Notes under the pieces: model-generated
Databases searched by the model: none
Told to the model about the DNA's origin: nothing
What the model saw: the letters and a program-made list of their open reading frames with translations, nothing else
Made by a program: the position numbers and the translations under genes
Part shown: positions 43,936-51,995 of the stretch, piece after piece
Position numbering within the stretch: the first letter of the stretch is position 1
How the letters are laid out: every line of letters starts with the position of its first letter
DNA from: Sphingomonas leidyi
GTDB taxonomy: Bacteria > Pseudomonadota > Alphaproteobacteria > Sphingomonadales > Sphingomonadaceae
Length of the DNA: 64,000 bases
NCBI RefSeq assembly: GCF_011761945.1
Contig: NZ_JAASQV010000001.1
Span: forward strand, 1,860,001-1,924,000
Direction of reading: 5' to 3'

Positions 43936-45081
43936 TCAGGCCGAAACCGGCCGCGTGGCGTTCTTCTGCGCGGTGAGCACCAGTTCGGCCGCGAGCAGCG
44001 CCTGGTCCTGATCCTGTGCGACGCTGCTGCGCTCGACGACATCGGCGATGAACTGCGGGCCGAAGGGGAGATGGACCCTGGAGCAATCCATGTACTGCAC
44101 GCCCTGCCTGTCGCAGATCAGCAGATGGTTGCCGCCGGGCCGGCCGGCGATGTCGACATATTTGCGCAGCTCGATATAGCCCTCGGTGCCGAGGATGAAG
44201 AGCCGGCCATCGCCCCAGGTCGGCAGCCCGTCGGGCGTGAACCAGTCGACCCGGACATAGCCGGTGCCGCCGTCGCCGGTGAGCATCATGTCGCCGAAAT
44301 CCTCGAAGTCCGGCTTGCCCGGCCACTTCAGGTTGCCGGTCTGCGCGGCGACGACATGCGCGGTCTTCGAGCCCGTATAGAACAGGAACTGATCGGCCTG
44401 GTGGCTGCCGATATCGGTGAGGATGCCGCCATAGCGCGCCTTGTCCCAGAACCAGTCCGGACGACCCGAGCCAATGCGGTGCGGCGCGAGGTTGACGGTC
44501 TGGATCACCTTGCCGATCCGGCCCTGCCGCACGAGTTCGCCCGCCTGGACGGCGGCGCGCACCTCGAGCCGTTCGGAATACATGATCGCGAACTTGCGGC
44601 CGGTTTCCTTGATCGTACGGCGGACTTCGGCAAGCTGGTCGAGGCTGGTGATCGCCGGCTTGTCGCCGAGATAGTCCTTGCCCGCCTTCATCGCCCGGAT
44701 GCCGAGGGGCGCGCGGAGATCGGGGATCGGCGCGCCGGCGATCAGCCCGATCGTCTTGTCGCCGAGGATCTCGTCCTCGCTGCGGGCCAGCTTCACGGCA
44801 TTGCCGTAGCGCTTGCGGAAGGCATCGATCTGCCTCGGATCCGTGGCGTGGAACGCCTTGAGCACGCCGCCGCCGCGGATCATCGCGTCGGTCATCGAAT
44901 AGATGTGCGCATGATCGAGGCCGATCACCCCGAAATCGACCTTGTGCCGCACGCCCGGCTCGGGGCCGATGGGCGCGGCATTCTCGGACGGGGCGTTGCC
45001 CGAGCTCTGCGACTGGGCGAGAACTTCGGGCGGCAGCATCGCGGCGATGCCTGCAATGCCGAGGATCGAACGACGGTCCAT
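43936..45081 (-). CDS. Exported Gfo/Idh/MocA oxidoreductase, second type
   Basis: 381 residues. The N-terminus 'MDRRSILGIAGIAAMLPPEV' to 'LAQS' is a signal with an Arg pair, so Tat export is plausible. The Rossmann start is atypical: 'KVDFGVIGLDHAHIYSMTDA' has lost the normal G-x-G-x-x-G. 'GKDYLGDKPAITSLDQLAEV' holds the catalytic Lys, and 'YGGILTDIGSHQADQFLFYT' the His segment. It is adjacent (19 bp) to the other exported oxidoreductase and may act with it in the periplasm. The function is inferred from context. Confidence 0.85.
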   Translation of the reverse strand: MDRRSILGIAGIAAMLPPEVLAQSQSSGNAPSENAAPIGPEPGVRHKVDFGVIGLDHAHIYSMTDAMIRGGGVLKAFHATDPRQIDAFRKRYGNAVKLARSEDEILGDKTIGLIAGAPIPDLRAPLGIRAMKAGKDYLGDKPAITSLDQLAEVRRTIKETGRKFAIMYSERLEVRAAVQAGELVRQGRIGKVIQTVNLAPHRIGSGRPDWFWDKARYGGILTDIGSHQADQFLFYTGSKTAHVVAAQTGNLKWPGKPDFEDFGDMMLTGDGGTGYVRVDWFTPDGLPTWGDGRLFILGTEGYIELRKYVDIAGRPGGNHLLICDRQGVQYMDCSRVHLPFGPQFIADVVERSSVAQDQDQALLAAELVLTAQKNATRPVSA

Positions 45082-45098
45082 TCTGGTGAAGCTCCCTG

Positions 45099-45542
45099 TC
45101 ACTGTGCCGGCGTGGCGGCGGTCTTCCAGTTGATGACATGATAGGTGGCCGGGATCCCGCCCACATTGCGCAACGCATGTGGCGCATTCGACGCATTGAA
45201 GATCACCGAGCCGGGCCCGAGCCGCTCCCATTTGCCACCCGAGAGCGCTTCGACCGTCCCCTTGTCGATGATCACGAGTTCCTCGTTCGGATGCTGGTGC
45301 GGCGGGTGCGAGGACAGGCCCGGGTTGAGCGTGGTGACGTGCATCTCGAGCTCGGCCAGCGTCGCGGTGGGCTGGCGGACGAGAGTGCGCAGCGCGCCGA
45401 CATCGGTCTTCTGCACGGCCAGCCGGTCCCAGTTCCACACCGCCGGCCCGAGCACATCCTGCCGCTGCGCCAGGGCGCTGGCGCCCCAGCCGAGCAGCAC
45501 CGCGACCGCCGCGACGGCCAGATCCCTTTGCGTGATTCGCAT
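45099..45542 (-). CDS. Exported single-domain cupin protein
   Basis: 147 residues from the ATG at 45542 (GAGGAGAGTGG before it). An N-terminal hydrophobic signal ('LAVAAVAVLLGWGASALAQ') precedes a single cupin barrel. Metal-ligand motif 1 is 'HPPHQHPNEELVIIDKG' with three His and a Glu, and motif 2 is 'NAPHALRNVG'. The substrate is unknown; sugar isomerisation or sensing would fit the operon. It lies between the GH97 gene (78 bp upstream) and the exported oxidoreductases. Confidence 0.85.
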   Translation of the reverse strand: MRITQRDLAVAAVAVLLGWGASALAQRQDVLGPAVWNWDRLAVQKTDVGALRTLVRQPTATLAELEMHVTTLNPGLSSHPPHQHPNEELVIIDKGTVEALSGGKWERLGPGSVIFNASNAPHALRNVGGIPATYHVINWKTAATPAQ

Positions 45543-45620
45543 CGCCACTCTCCTCGCCCGCGCGATCGCTCGCCGCGTCGGACGGGAGGGTGTTATCTGC
45601 AATTGTCCGAGTTTTGAACC

Positions 45621-47570
45621 CTATTTTTCGAATATCGCGGCGGCGCCGCCATGCGCGGCGAGATCGAGCGTCAGCGCCTCTCCCTCCACCACCCGCCTCT
45701 CGGTGAGGACCGGGGCGTCGGGCTTGTCGCCGTCGGCCCATAATCGCATCGTCGCACCCCGCCGGCCGAGGAAATCGAGCGGCACGGCGATCTTGCGCGC
45801 GGTCTCGCTGTTCAGCGCGCCGAGGAACCAGCGCGCGCCCTTGCGGCGGGCAAGGACGATATATTCCCCCGTCTCCCCGGCCAGATAGCGCGTCTCGTCC
45901 CAGCTCGTCGGCACCGCCTTGATGAAATCGAAGCCGGCGGGGCTGGCGGCATAGGTGTCCGGACTGTCGGACACCGCGGCGACCGGCGACAGAAAGGCGA
46001 TGTACAGCGCCAGGCCATGCGTGCGCGTCGTCTGGACGAAGGGCAGGTCGCCGCGGATGCGGAAGGCCTCGGGCGTCACGTTGCGGAAGCCGCCCGGCGT
46101 ATAGTCCATCGGGCCGATCAGGCCGCGAGTGAAGGCGAGCATGACGTTGTGGCGCGACGTCACCCGGCGCGACCATTTATTGTACTCGGCGCCCATCACG
46201 CCTTCCTGCGTCATGAAATTGGGCCAGGTGCGCGCGAGCCCGCGCGGCGGATAGGCGCCGTGGAAGTCGACCATGATGTGATGGCGCGCGGCCGCCGCCA
46301 GCGTGCGCGCATACCAATTGACCATCCACTGGTCGTCACGGTCCATGAAATCGACCTTGATCCCGGCGATGCCGAGCTTCTCATATTCGGCGAGCGCGTC
46401 TTCCTGCTGCTCGTCCAGCGCCTGCCAGTGCATCCAGAGCCAGAGGCGGATCTTCTTCGACCTGGCATAGTCGACCACTTCGCGCAGGTTGAGCGCGTCG
46501 GTCCATTTGGTGATGTCGACGCCCGGCCGGCGCACCCCGCCCCCGCCGGCCCCCGCATACCAGCCCTCGTCGATCATCGTATAGGGCAGGCCATTGTCGG
46601 CGGCGAAGTCGATCAGCGCCTTGGCCACCGCGGTGGTGCTGCGCTGGCCGGGCAGCGCCGCGATCACGGGGCCGCTCCACCAGTCCCAGCTCGTCAGGCC
46701 GGGCCGTATCCAGCCCGTATCCTCGATCCGGCTCGGACTGGAGAGGTCGAGGACCAGCGTCGACTCGTTGAGCTTGCCCAGCTGGTCCGCCAGCATAACC
46801 ACGCGCCACGGCGTGACGATCGGGCTGCCGATCCGCGTGTGCACGGCGATGCGATAATCGTCGAGCGAGGGCGAGAGCTTGACCTGCAGCCCGGGCCCGC
46901 CGTCACCGCGCCCGGTGAGGTACATGCCGGCAAAGTCGAGCAGGTCCGCCTCGGTCAGCGCGAAGGCGGCCTTGCCGGTCTCGCAGGCGAAGGGCAGGCT
47001 GAAAAGGTTGTGGTCGCGCAGGCGCGGCACGTCGACGGGATCGAACTCGCCTTCATGGCTGGAGCCGAACTTGCCGACGTTGAAGCCCCAGCATTTGTAG
47101 GTCGGCGGGAAATAGAAGCCGGTGCGCTCGTAGCGGACGATCGCGGCCGCTGTCTGCGGCTGGACGGGCACCACGGTGCGAAAGGCGACGCCGTCGTCAT
47201 AGGCGCGCAGCACCACGTCCATCCGGCGCTTCGCCCCGCCCTTCTCCTGGAAATGCACGGTGAGCTGGTTGTAATGGTCGCGCCCTTCGGCGGCATTGCC
47301 GGCGACGATCGGATAGCGGGCGTCGGCGCTGGCGGTCTCCGACCCGGTGATCGCCAGGCCATAGCCGAGCGTATCGGCATCGAGGTCGAGCAGGATCGGC
47401 GACGGCGCGAGCACCAGACCGCCGCCGCGCGACACCGCATAGACCGGCGTGCCCGAACCGTTCAGCTGGAGCGAGATGCGGTTGCTGCCGTCGGGCGACA
47501 CCGCGGTGAGGACCTGCGCGCCGGCAGGCGCCGCGACGAGCAGCGCCAGCGCCGCAAGGAACGCCCTCAC
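45621..47570 (-). CDS. Glycoside hydrolase family 97, exported
   Basis: 649 residues with a GTG start overlapping the SGNH stop (GTGA). Signal peptide 'MRAFLAALALLVAAPAGAQ'. An N-terminal beta-sandwich (to about 290) is followed by a TIM barrel ('TSWDWWSGPVIAALPGQRST', 'LPYTMIDEGWYAGAGGGG') and a small C-terminal beta domain. Asp407 in 'GIAGIKVDFMDRDDQ' and Glu456 in 'FMTQEGVMGAEYN' match the nucleophile and acid of the retaining, alpha-galactosidase-like GH97 type rather than the inverting SusB type; this assignment is by memory of the family. It cleaves alpha-linked sugars in the periplasm. Confidence 0.9.
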   Translation of the reverse strand: MRAFLAALALLVAAPAGAQVLTAVSPDGSNRISLQLNGSGTPVYAVSRGGGLVLAPSPILLDLDADTLGYGLAITGSETASADARYPIVAGNAAEGRDHYNQLTVHFQEKGGAKRRMDVVLRAYDDGVAFRTVVPVQPQTAAAIVRYERTGFYFPPTYKCWGFNVGKFGSSHEGEFDPVDVPRLRDHNLFSLPFACETGKAAFALTEADLLDFAGMYLTGRGDGGPGLQVKLSPSLDDYRIAVHTRIGSPIVTPWRVVMLADQLGKLNESTLVLDLSSPSRIEDTGWIRPGLTSWDWWSGPVIAALPGQRSTTAVAKALIDFAADNGLPYTMIDEGWYAGAGGGGVRRPGVDITKWTDALNLREVVDYARSKKIRLWLWMHWQALDEQQEDALAEYEKLGIAGIKVDFMDRDDQWMVNWYARTLAAAARHHIMVDFHGAYPPRGLARTWPNFMTQEGVMGAEYNKWSRRVTSRHNVMLAFTRGLIGPMDYTPGGFRNVTPEAFRIRGDLPFVQTTRTHGLALYIAFLSPVAAVSDSPDTYAASPAGFDFIKAVPTSWDETRYLAGETGEYIVLARRKGARWFLGALNSETARKIAVPLDFLGRRGATMRLWADGDKPDAPVLTERRVVEGEALTLDLAAHGGAAAIFEK

Positions 47571-48286
47571 GCCTTGTGCGCCTTCAGCACCGGGGCGAGC
47601 TCGCTCTCCATCGCGGCAAAGCCCTGCGCGGTCGGATGAACGCCGTCAAAGGCCATGCCGGGCTTCATCGCGCCCGTTTCGGTGGCCAGCACGCCGGTAT
47701 AGTCGATGAAGGTCGCGCGGGCGCGGCGGGCATAGTTCTGCAGGAAGAGGTTGGTCAGCCGGATCGGCTCGACCGGGTTCACCCCCGGCCGCCAGGGGAA
47801 ACGATCCGCCGGCGGCACCGCGCCGAGCAGCACCGCGATACCGTGCGCCTGGGCGAGCTCGGTCATCGCCTGGAGATTGTCGCAGCTCTGCTGGACCGTG
47901 ATCTTGCCGGTGTTGCCGGCAACGTCGTTGGTGCCCGCCATGATGTGGACGAGGCGCGGGCGCAGCCGGATCACGTCGGCCATCATGCGGAGCACCATCT
48001 GCGGCGTGGTCTGTCCGCCGATGCCGCGGCCGATGCGCCCGGGGGTGAAGAAGCCGGGCCGGCTGTCGGCCCAGATCTGGGTGATCGAATCGCCCATGAA
48101 GACGATGTCGACCTTTCGGCCCGAGGCGATCAGCTTTTCGTTGTCGGCGGCATAATGGCCGAGCCAGGGCCAGTCCTCCTTCAACTGGCGCTGGCGCTTC
48201 TCGTCCCCGCTCTCCTGCATCTTGGCGGCACAGGCGGCAGGAATGAGCAAGGTCCCGGCAAGGAACCCACGACGGACCATCGACAT
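47567..48286 (-). CDS. SGNH/GDSL-family hydrolase, exported lipoprotein
   Basis: 239 residues from the ATG at 48286 (GGAGG seven bases before it; a GTG directly precedes it). The signal carries both an Arg pair and a lipobox ('VRRGFLAGTLLIPAACAA'). SGNH blocks are: block I 'IVFMGDSITQIW' (Ser), block II Gly in 'RGIGGQTTPQ', block III 'IMAGTNDVAG' (Asn), block V 'FDGVHPTAQGF' (Asp, His). It is an esterase of the carbohydrate-deacetylase type. It is the first gene of the GH97 operon and is translationally coupled to it, which suggests removal of acyl groups from the same glycan. Confidence 0.92.
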   Translation of the reverse strand: MSMVRRGFLAGTLLIPAACAAKMQESGDEKRQRQLKEDWPWLGHYAADNEKLIASGRKVDIVFMGDSITQIWADSRPGFFTPGRIGRGIGGQTTPQMVLRMMADVIRLRPRLVHIMAGTNDVAGNTGKITVQQSCDNLQAMTELAQAHGIAVLLGAVPPADRFPWRPGVNPVEPIRLTNLFLQNYARRARATFIDYTGVLATETGAMKPGMAFDGVHPTAQGFAAMESELAPVLKAHKA

Positions 48287-48484
48287 CACGGCGCCTCCAG
48301 CATCGTACGGACGGCGCCGACACTAGCGCCCGGCCGGCCCCGGCGGAAGCGCCCCGGAACGGGACAGGTTTTCGGAACAAGAGCCCGCAAGTTCCCGCAG
48401 ACAGGGCCGTTTAGGGGGTTGGCCCGGCATTGTGCGCGGATGACGGGACCGCGTTGGACGGCGTTACGCGCACCAGTTCGTTCC

Positions 48485-48524
48485 TTGCCGCCGGAAGGGG
48501 ATCTTCCCCCGAGTCCGGCGGCAA
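48485..48524 (-). terminator. Hairpin after the FHS permease gene
   Basis: An 11-bp perfect outer stem TTGCCGCCGGA/TCCGGCGGCAA, with inner pairing of GGGGA and TCCCC, lies 13 bp beyond the permease stop on the minus strand. There is no T-run. It probably reduces read-through into the SGNH-GH97 operon. Confidence 0.6.
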
Positions 48525-48537
48525 GCGAACGGCCTTC

Positions 48538-49869
48538 TCAGTGCACGGACGCAGTCTCGCCCTCGGCCCGGACCACGGGGGCGCGGCCGGCGGCGAGCGC
48601 GAACGCGCACAGCGCGACATAGCAGGCCGCGGGCAGGATCAGCGCGAAGCCATAGCCATGCGCGCCCGAGACGAGGCCGACGAGCAGGGGGAGGACGGCG
48701 CCGCCGACGATGGCGGTGCAGAGGAGGCCCGAGGTTGATTCGGCGCTGGCGGTGGAGCGTTCGAGCGTGAGAGTGAAGATGACGGGGAACATGATCGAGT
48801 TGAACAGGCCGATGCTGAGCGCGACGAAGCCGGCGGTGACGCCGCCGACCGCGAAGACGTAGAGGCACATGGCGGCAGCGATGGCGGTGAACAGCGCGAG
48901 CAGGCGGTGCGCCTTGACCCTGGTGAGCAGGAGCGAGCCGACGAGGCGGCCGACCATCGCGCCGCCCCAATAGAAGGCGACGGCCTTGCCGGCTTCCTGG
49001 AGCGAGACGCCCGGGATGCCGTCGCTGCCCATCGCATAGCCGAGCAGCGGCACGCCGAAGGCGGCATCCGAATGGCCCCAGATCGCATCCGAATTGAGGA
49101 ACAGCGCCATCTGCGTGCCGATCGACACCTCGGCCCCGACATAGAGGAAGATTGCAAGCCCGCCGAGCAGCGCCCATTTGGACGAGAAGGCCGAGAGCAG
49201 CCCCGCAGTCGAGGCCGGCGGCGGCGCGGCTTCGGTGACGACACGGCGGCTGAGCCAGAAGAACACCGCGAGCGCGGCGATCAGGCCGCAGATCCAGAAA
49301 TAGGCGGAATCGATGCCGGCCAGCGCCTGCGCGCGGATTTCCGGCGTGATTGCCGTGCCTTCCTTCACCTCGACGCCCTTCAGGAACAGGTGCGCGCCGA
49401 GCAGCGGGCCGAGAAAGGTGCCGACCGAGTTGAAGGTCTGGCTGAGCACGAGGCGGAAATGGCTGCCCCTGGGATCGCCCAGCGCCGCGGCGAGCGGGTT
49501 GGCCGCCACCTGCAGGATGGTGATGCCGCTCGCCAGGACGAACAGGCCGAGCAGCACCAGCCAGTAGTTCGCCACATTCGCTGCCGCGAGCATGATCAGG
49601 CAGCCCGCGATCATGGTGCAGAGCGCGGCCAGGATCGAAGGCACTGCCTTCAGCCGCCCGACCAGCGCCGCCGCCGGGAACGAGACGACGCAATAGGCGA
49701 AGAAGAACGCGAATGCGCTCGCCTGGGCCTGGAAATCCGTCAGCGTGAAGATGCCCTTCACCGCGGCCACCAGCGGGTCGACCAGCGAGGTGATGAAGCC
49801 CCAGGCGAAGAAAAGCGTGGTGACGGCGGCGAAGGCCAGCGTCGTCTGCGTGGAACGTGCGGATGCCAA
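48538..49869 (-). CDS. FHS-family MFS sugar permease (FucP/GluP-like)
   Basis: 443 residues with about 12 membrane helices. FHS-family features include 'FFAWGFITSLVDPLVAAVKG', 'FFFAYCVVSFPAAALVGRLK', 'LQVAANPLAAALGDP' and 'QTFNSVGTFLGPLLGAHLF'. It imports glucose, galactose or fucose by proton symport. It stands alone between two terminator-like hairpins, with a candidate LacI operator 65 bp upstream. It is divergent from the YcbB-like gene. Confidence 0.93.
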   Translation of the reverse strand: MASARSTQTTLAFAAVTTLFFAWGFITSLVDPLVAAVKGIFTLTDFQAQASAFAFFFAYCVVSFPAAALVGRLKAVPSILAALCTMIAGCLIMLAAANVANYWLVLLGLFVLASGITILQVAANPLAAALGDPRGSHFRLVLSQTFNSVGTFLGPLLGAHLFLKGVEVKEGTAITPEIRAQALAGIDSAYFWICGLIAALAVFFWLSRRVVTEAAPPPASTAGLLSAFSSKWALLGGLAIFLYVGAEVSIGTQMALFLNSDAIWGHSDAAFGVPLLGYAMGSDGIPGVSLQEAGKAVAFYWGGAMVGRLVGSLLLTRVKAHRLLALFTAIAAAMCLYVFAVGGVTAGFVALSIGLFNSIMFPVIFTLTLERSTASAESTSGLLCTAIVGGAVLPLLVGLVSGAHGYGFALILPAACYVALCAFALAAGRAPVVRAEGETASVH

Positions 49870-49933
49870 GATATCTCTCCCCTGCGGACGTCGCCCGCTT
49901 CTTCCCCTGGCGGGCGTTTATCGGAAACTGGTC

Positions 49934-49947
49934 CGACAACGTTGCCA
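49934..49947. promoter_or_regulatory. Candidate LacI operator upstream of the FHS permease
   Basis: CGACAACGTTGCCA, 12 of 14 by eye against TGACAACGTTGTCA. It lies 65 bp before the permease start and 123 bp before the divergent transpeptidase gene. The same sequence type occurs before both GH3 genes. Confidence 0.6.
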
Positions 49948-50069
49948 ATGTCAAGGCACGTCGTCGCATCGTGTAAATTCGACGCTCGCCACGTGCGCCC
50001 GGTTTGGCTTAATAGCAGGTGGCGATTCAGGTCGCCCGGCCTCAGGGCGGCCGCGGAGGAGATTTGCGA

Positions 50070-51572
50070 GTGACCAAAGTGTTTTCGGGCCGGGTGGCCC
50101 GCCGGGCCGCATGGACTGCGGCGCTTGCCGGGATAGCGGCGCCCGTCGTCGCGCAACAGGTCGCTCCCGCGCCGCAGACCACGCCGACCCCCACGCTCCA
50201 GGCGGTGCCCGTGCCGCCGTTCGTCCCCAATCCGCCGGTGGTGCTGCCGGTGCTGACGGCGGCGCAGGCGGCCGAACTCGCGCCGATCCTCAACGAGGCC
50301 GGCTTCGCCCAGGGCCTGCGCCGGGTCGGCGATCCCGCGCCCGGCTTCAAGGACAGCGAGACGCTGGTGCGAGCGGCGCTCGACTATGCCCGCGCGGTCC
50401 ATTCGGGCCGCCTGGCCGAGAGCGACTTCGATCCGAACTGGGGCCTGCGCCCCGCCGCCTATGATCCCCTGCCCGCCTTTGCCGAGGCCGTGAAGCAGAA
50501 CCGCGTCGGCGCCTGGCTGCGCGACCTGCCCCCGCCCTGGGCCGGCTATGACACGCTGCAGAAGGGCCTCGCCACCTATCGCAAGATCGTGGCGGCCGGC
50601 GGCTGGCAGAAGCTCGCCGCGGGGCCGGACCTCGCGGTGGGCGCGAGCGGCGCGCGCGTGGCAGCGCTGCGCAAGCGGCTGGCGGTGGAGGATCCGCAGG
50701 CGATCGCCACCGGCGACAAGTTCGACGCCGAGCTGAAGGACGCGGTGGTGCGCGCCCAGCGCCGCTACGGGCTCAACCCCACCGGCGTGGTCTCGTCGGG
50801 CACGCTTGCTGCACTCAACGTGCCGGCGCAGGACCGGGTCGGCCAGATCATGGCGAACATGGAGCGCTGGCGCTGGCTGCCGAGCGAGCTGCCCGCCAAG
50901 CGCATCCAGGTGAACATCGCCGCCGCCGTGCTCACCGTGTTCGAGGGCGATGCCCCGATCGCGTCGATGAAGGCCGTCACCGGCCGCCCCGGCAACGAGA
51001 CGCCGATGCTCCAGTCGAAGATCCACTCGATCGTGCTCAATCCGCCCTGGAACGTGCCCACCGGCATCGCCGCCAAGGAACTGTGGCCCAAGGGCGAGGC
51101 CGCGCTGAAGGCGCAGGGCTACAAGATCATCGGCACCGGCGCGAACCGCCGCCTGCAGCAGCAGCCCGGCCCGAAGAGCGCGCTCGGCCGCTACAAGTTC
51201 GACTTCCCGAACAATTATGCCGTGTATCTGCACGACACCCCGTCGCAATCGACCTTCGCCAGCTTCAGCCGGCTGGCCAGCCATGGTTGCGTGCGGCTGG
51301 AGAAGCCGGGCCCATTGGCGCAACTGCTGCTGCGCAACGATCCGAACTGGCAGCCCGACCAGATCAACGCCGCGCTCGCCAAGGGCGACACGCTGCGCGT
51401 GACTCTGCAGGAGCAGGACCAGGTCTCGGTCTATCTGCTCTACTGGACCGCCTTCGCCAATGCGAACGGCACGATGAACTTCCGCGGCGATCCCTATGGC
51501 TGGGACAAGGATCTCGCAGCAAAGATCGAGAAACGATCCGCGATTACGGCTGCCGCCGTTTCCGCACGTTGA
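50070..51572 (+). CDS. L,D-transpeptidase, YcbB/LdtD-like, exported
   Basis: 500 residues, GTG start with a strong GGAGGAGAT site. Signal peptide 'TKVFSGRVARRAAWTAALAG' to 'VVAQQ'. A Pro-rich linker (about 30-60), a scaffold domain, a peptidoglycan-binding domain ('LAVGASGARVAALRKRLAVE' region, 'VVRAQRRYGLNPTGVVSSGT') and a YkuD domain with 'YLHDTPSQSTFASFSRLASHG' continuing to Cys407 in 'HGCVRLEKPG' follow in the LdtD order. It builds 3-3 crosslinks that allow growth or repair of the wall. A small lipoprotein gene follows 11 bp later. Confidence 0.93.
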   Translation: MTKVFSGRVARRAAWTAALAGIAAPVVAQQVAPAPQTTPTPTLQAVPVPPFVPNPPVVLPVLTAAQAAELAPILNEAGFAQGLRRVGDPAPGFKDSETLVRAALDYARAVHSGRLAESDFDPNWGLRPAAYDPLPAFAEAVKQNRVGAWLRDLPPPWAGYDTLQKGLATYRKIVAAGGWQKLAAGPDLAVGASGARVAALRKRLAVEDPQAIATGDKFDAELKDAVVRAQRRYGLNPTGVVSSGTLAALNVPAQDRVGQIMANMERWRWLPSELPAKRIQVNIAAAVLTVFEGDAPIASMKAVTGRPGNETPMLQSKIHSIVLNPPWNVPTGIAAKELWPKGEAALKAQGYKIIGTGANRRLQQQPGPKSALGRYKFDFPNNYAVYLHDTPSQSTFASFSRLASHGCVRLEKPGPLAQLLLRNDPNWQPDQINAALAKGDTLRVTLQEQDQVSVYLLYWTAFANANGTMNFRGDPYGWDKDLAAKIEKRSAITAAAVSAR

Positions 51573-51583
51573 GAAAAGGGGAA

Positions 51584-51895
51584 ATGACCGAAATGAAGAC
51601 CCGTACCCTCGCACTGATCGCCGTTGCCGGCCTGGCGCTCGCCGCCTGCTCGGGCAGCAAGCCGGAAGACACGAGCGCGAACGAGACCATCGTCGCGAAT
51701 ATCGGCGAGCCCGAGACGTTCACCAACGTCACGATCGACCAGCCGGTCGAGACCCCGGCAGTGACCAACGTCGCCACCAATCCGCCGCCTGTCGCCGACC
51801 TCTCTCCCGATGCGCAGACCCAGGACGACGCCGATGCGACGGGCATGACCGCCAAGGTCGACCGCAATTCGAGCGCGGGCGAGCCGGCGCACTGA
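51584..51895 (+). CDS. Small lipoprotein, unknown
   Basis: 103 residues. The signal peptide with lipobox 'LALAACSGSKPED' places the lipidated Cys at about residue 22. The mature part is acidic, rich in Thr, Pro, Asn and Asp ('NVTIDQPVETPAVTNVATNP'), and probably disordered. An ATG at 51593 is an equally possible start; it has better spacing from AAGGGG. It lies 11 bp after the YcbB-like gene and is probably co-transcribed, so it could be an accessory to that enzyme. Confidence 0.72.
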   Translation: MTEMKTRTLALIAVAGLALAACSGSKPEDTSANETIVANIGEPETFTNVTIDQPVETPAVTNVATNPPPVADLSPDAQTQDDADATGMTAKVDRNSSAGEPAH

Positions 51896-51995
51896 GCGAC
51901 GGGAAGGGCGGGTGCCGCCGGTGCCCGCCCCTCATTGTCGTCCACCGCCGCCCTCGCCCTTGCGGGGATGACGGAAGCGAATATGCGGCCCCGGC

